From contig JAEYWW010000148.1 of assembly GCA_023428805.1 (NCBI GenBank), positions 1 to 7,152 on the forward strand: DNA of 7,152 nucleotides. Reading direction: 5' to 3'. This document shows, piece by piece, positions 5,266 through 7,152 of this stretch (its first letter is position 1; each line of letters starts with the position of its first letter). The position numbers and the translations under genes were made by a program. The DNA is from Armatimonadota bacterium (GTDB lineage Bacteria > Armatimonadota > Fimbriimonadia > Fimbriimonadales > Fimbriimonadaceae). A model generated the notes under the pieces. That model was not told the origin of the DNA, did not search any database, and saw only the letters and a list, made by a program, of their open reading frames with translations.

Positions 5266-5340
5266 TCTCACAGGTTCGCCATTGCGGGCGCCATGCCATC
5301 CAAAATCAATGACGTGGCGTGCATCCAACCTTTGGTCCAA
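5266..5340 (-). pseudogene. N-proximal fragment of the DUF5615-type toxin
   Basis: Directly after the DUF433 stop, in the same frame, the minus strand encodes LDARHVIDFGWHGARNGE and meets a TAG at 5263-5265. The pattern GW-x-G-x-x-NGE is characteristic of the first half of DUF5615-type PIN-like toxins, whose genes usually follow or overlap DUF433 genes. The N-terminal LLDE strand is missing, and the downstream part is found only at 4592-4774. With the second fragment this is best read as one gene broken by a deletion at its start and an insertion of about 0.49 kb. Confidence 0.5.
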
Positions 5341-5343
5341 GTG

Positions 5344-5586
5344 TTATGATGCCAAATCAAGACCCATTGACTTTCGGCTCTGGCCACTCAGCCATTCCAG
5401 AACTGCAGCCGCCTGACCTCGGCCAACTCCAGGATAGCCCTGAAGGAACTCCTCCAAACCCAGCCCAGATTCAACATGGTCCAAAAAAGTGGTCAGAGGA
5501 ACCCGAGTGCCTCGGAAGCATGGTGATCCGCCCAGAATCTCGGCATTTGAATCAACGAAGCCTTCAAGTTCAGGAGAAATCTTCAT
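5344..5586 (-). CDS. DUF433 family antitoxin-like protein
   Basis: The 80-residue product from the ATG at 5586 carries the DUF433 signature: EILGGSPCFRGTRVPLTTFL (16-35), then GLGLEEFLQGYPGVGRGQAAAVLEWL (41-66). This corresponds to the GKPCIRGTRIPV and helix-turn-helix regions typical of the family. DUF433 proteins are small helical DNA-binding-like proteins that usually sit directly upstream of DUF5615 PIN-like toxins and are regarded as their antitoxins. Its expected partner is broken here, so the antitoxin may be an orphan. TAAGG about six bases upstream supports the ATG at 5586; a second ATG at 5604 and the longer open frame to 5934 overlap the promoter and the divergent gene and are unlikely. 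A possible promoter is CATAAT (5603-5608) with TTGTTC (5628-5633) at a long 19-base spacing. Confidence 0.88.
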   Translation of the reverse strand: MKISPELEGFVDSNAEILGGSPCFRGTRVPLTTFLDHVESGLGLEEFLQGYPGVGRGQAAAVLEWLSGQSRKSMGLDLAS

Positions 5587-5672
5587 GATGGCCTTACTCT
5601 GCATTATGGGCTTGAAACTGAAATTCAGAACAACATTCCCACGCGGCGCGATGCACCCGCTGCCAATTGCCG

Positions 5673-5678
5673 TAGAAT
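5673..5678 (+). promoter_or_regulatory. Candidate -10 element of the right-hand gene
   Basis: TAGAAT overlaps the first in-frame ATG (5677) and lies 13 bases before the second ATG (5692). No clear -35 is seen at 16-18 bases upstream. If it is used, the second ATG must be the start. Confidence 0.35.
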
Positions 5679-5691
5679 GAGCGGGCGCGGA

Positions 5692-7152
5692 ATGGACGAG
5701 TGGTGTGGAACACAGGCTGAGGTGCTGGGCGAGCTGGATCGGCGCGCTCCGCACGCGCCTTTTTTGGCCCTCGGGCAAACCATCTTCTGGGATGAGCCAA
5801 TGAAGGCGGGAGTGATCCTGGCCGCGCGGCGAAATGGCTCCGAACGTCCCTTTGTCGCCGGAGTGCACGACACCGACTACTTCGCCAAGTCTCCCATCAA
5901 GGAGCGGCGTGGTGGATTCAAGGCCCTTCCCCACAACGACACCACGACCAAGGGGCTTTGGAGCGCAGCCGGGGAATTTTCAACCCTGTTCGGGTCGGAA
6001 ACCGTCATCACCCGCGAGCAGATGCAGAGGGCCGGAGCCAAGGTCGGACGCATCGCCGTCGAACGCCCAGGACAGCTCGACGAATACACCGAAGCTTATG
6101 GCTGGAGAGGCATCGTCAGCTTCGATGCCGAGCAGAAAATCACCGCCGAGGAGCCGCTGGCGCCGATGTTTCCCGCCCTGCACGACACTTTTGTGTGGGC
6201 GGTCGAGGAGAGCCTCGCGCTCGTCGCCGGCCCGCATCAACCCGAGTCCAAACAGATGGCGGATCGCATCCGGTCCATATTCTGCGATGAATGGGATCGT
6301 GACTGCGGAGTGACGCTGGGCGAATTCTACGAGCGCCTCCTGCCGAAGATGTACGAACTCTCCAGCGGCGAAAAGGTGGACCTGGAGACCACGCGGACGA
6401 CTCAGCTTCTCAGGTTCAACACAACAACGTGTGATCTACCCCGGTTTGAACTTGTGAACCTGTTCGTGAAACCAGAAACGAGATCATTGGCGGAAAGCGC
6501 CTACAACGCCGCCGTCGCCAAGTCGGACATCTACCCGCTGGACCGATTCGGCACGGGGGCTCTGCCCTTCGACCTCTACATCCCCGGGATCGGCCGCGGC
6601 ACGCTGCGGCTGGGCACCCGAGGCGGGGTGGTGATGACGCCGACTCCGGTGGGATTCTCCTTCCGCCAACCCATCCAATCCGTGCGGGACCTCGCAGCGG
6701 TTTTGGAGAAGAGGTTCGGCCCGGACTGTGTGCTGATCGGCAAGGCGGTCAGCCTGATCGGGATGCTTGCCCGCGAATTTGTGTTTGTCTTCCACGCGGG
6801 CGCCAGCGGCTACGTTTGGCGGAGCCGGGCGATGCATCAGGCTTTGGAACAGGCCGGACATCGACTGGAGATGAACCCCATTCTCCGGGTCACATACGAG
6901 CCGTGGGATGCTTTGGCTGAGTGTTGTGCCTGGTTCAAATTGCCGGAGCCGCTGAAGCGGCCATTTGGGGTCGAAGAACTGAGCGCTTCGACCTTTGCTT
7001 TGCGCTGGAAGCCAGTCGCCCAAAAACAGAAGGAGCGGCTCGTCCAACTCGGAGAGCTGCGACGCCCCAAGGACTTCATCGAATGGCTTCAGACGGAGGT
7101 TGGAGGACACTGGACCTGCCTCGCGAACGCCTACGAAAGCCTGCATCAAAGC
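5692..7152 (+). CDS. Large protein of unrecognised family (3' end cut off by the window edge)
   Basis: The frame is open from the start to the right edge, at least 487 residues, with GC-rich codon use like its neighbours. It looks cytoplasmic: no signal peptide or membrane segment is evident. Noticeable stretches are LALGQTIFWDEPMKAG (25-40), VAGVHDTDYFAKSP (55-68), LPHNDTTTKGLWSAAGEF (79-96), DIYPLDRFGTGALPFDLYIPG (279-299), GRGTLRLGTRGGV (301-313) and FVFVFHAGASGYVWRS (363-378). The first half is polar and rich in acidic residues; the second has alternating strands and helices. I do not recognise a family and give no function. The gene is divergent from the DUF433 module with only about 105 bases between starts, so they may share a control region. 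I chose the ATG at 5692 because a candidate -10 (TAGAAT) overlaps the ATG at 5677; 5677 would add MSGRG. No Shine-Dalgarno precedes either. Confidence 0.85.
   Translation, partial: MDEWCGTQAEVLGELDRRAPHAPFLALGQTIFWDEPMKAGVILAARRNGSERPFVAGVHDTDYFAKSPIKERRGGFKALPHNDTTTKGLWSAAGEFSTLFGSETVITREQMQRAGAKVGRIAVERPGQLDEYTEAYGWRGIVSFDAEQKITAEEPLAPMFPALHDTFVWAVEESLALVAGPHQPESKQMADRIRSIFCDEWDRDCGVTLGEFYERLLPKMYELSSGEKVDLETTRTTQLLRFNTTTCDLPRFELVNLFVKPETRSLAESAYNAAVAKSDIYPLDRFGTGALPFDLYIPGIGRGTLRLGTRGGVVMTPTPVGFSFRQPIQSVRDLAAVLEKRFGPDCVLIGKAVSLIGMLAREFVFVFHAGASGYVWRSRAMHQALEQAGHRLEMNPILRVTYEPWDALAECCAWFKLPEPLKRPFGVEELSASTFALRWKPVAQKQKERLVQLGELRRPKDFIEWLQTEVGGHWTCLANAYESLHQS

Noticed and set aside
4530..5340. 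A tRNA-associated attachment site with a duplicated tRNA 3' end
   Set aside because: I looked for a repeat of the T arm and acceptor sequence downstream of tRNA-Leu and found none within the window; no integrase gene is present.
5344..5934. The long 196-residue version of the DUF433 frame
   Set aside because: The family match begins at the ATG at 5586 with a ribosome-binding site; the upstream extension is antisense to the divergent gene.
6411..6462. Inverted repeat CAGGTTCA (6411-6418) and TGAACCTG (6455-6462)
   Set aside because: Only 8 bp with a 36-base spacer, inside a coding region; this can occur by chance and has no supporting context.
6484..7149. A 221-residue minus-strand frame
   Set aside because: It is antisense to the long plus-strand gene and shows no domain pattern.
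1..7152. CRISPR array, insertion sequence ends or rRNA genes
   Set aside because: No regularly spaced direct repeats, no transposase frame and no rRNA-like sequence were seen on either strand.

Overview
The window is about 7.15 kb of moderately GC-rich bacterial chromosome. It carries housekeeping and accessory genes on both strands, one tRNA and a small degraded insertion-like region. The taxonomic hints are indirect. At least two genes appear to have TAnnnT-type -10 boxes only 7-9 bases upstream of the start codon and no Shine-Dalgarno, which suggests leaderless transcripts. There is also a Tat-exported GH109-type oxidoreductase/glycosidase and a long-form quinolinate synthase with a CPC motif. 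This fits lineages such as Armatimonadota (Fimbriimonadia), but Planctomycetota-like groups cannot be excluded.

Left part (1-2319): the 5' part of nadA (quinolinate synthase) lies on the minus strand and runs off the left edge. A roughly 300-base divergent intergenic region follows. It holds a four-unit 9-10 bp degenerate tandem repeat and a perfect 20-bp palindrome just upstream of a plus-strand stand-alone EAL-domain (c-di-GMP phosphodiesterase-like) gene. All usual EAL catalytic residues appear to be present.

Middle (2316-4565): a near-consensus sigma-70 promoter, whose -35 overlaps the EAL gene's stop codon, drives a Tat-signal GH109/Gfo-Idh-MocA gene. That gene ends in a strong 13-bp-stem terminator. 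The -35 of the next gene, a LURP-one/tubby-like protein, begins three bases after the stem. A hairpin and a consensus TATAAT then precede tRNA-Leu(GAG), which encodes its own CCA and is followed by a textbook intrinsic terminator.

Right part (4566-7152): the minus strand holds a DUF433-type antitoxin gene followed by what looks like its DUF5615-type PIN-like toxin, split into two fragments. About 0.43-0.49 kb of unrelated, AT-richer DNA with two small same-strand ORFs lies between the fragments. I read this as a broken toxin-antitoxin module near a tRNA. Divergent from it, a long plus-strand gene of unrecognised family (at least 487 residues) runs off the right edge.

I see no coherent large new defence or biosynthetic system. 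The most unusual items are the interrupted toxin with its two-ORF insert, the leaderless promoter geometry, the palindrome upstream of the EAL gene, and the unrecognised large protein.
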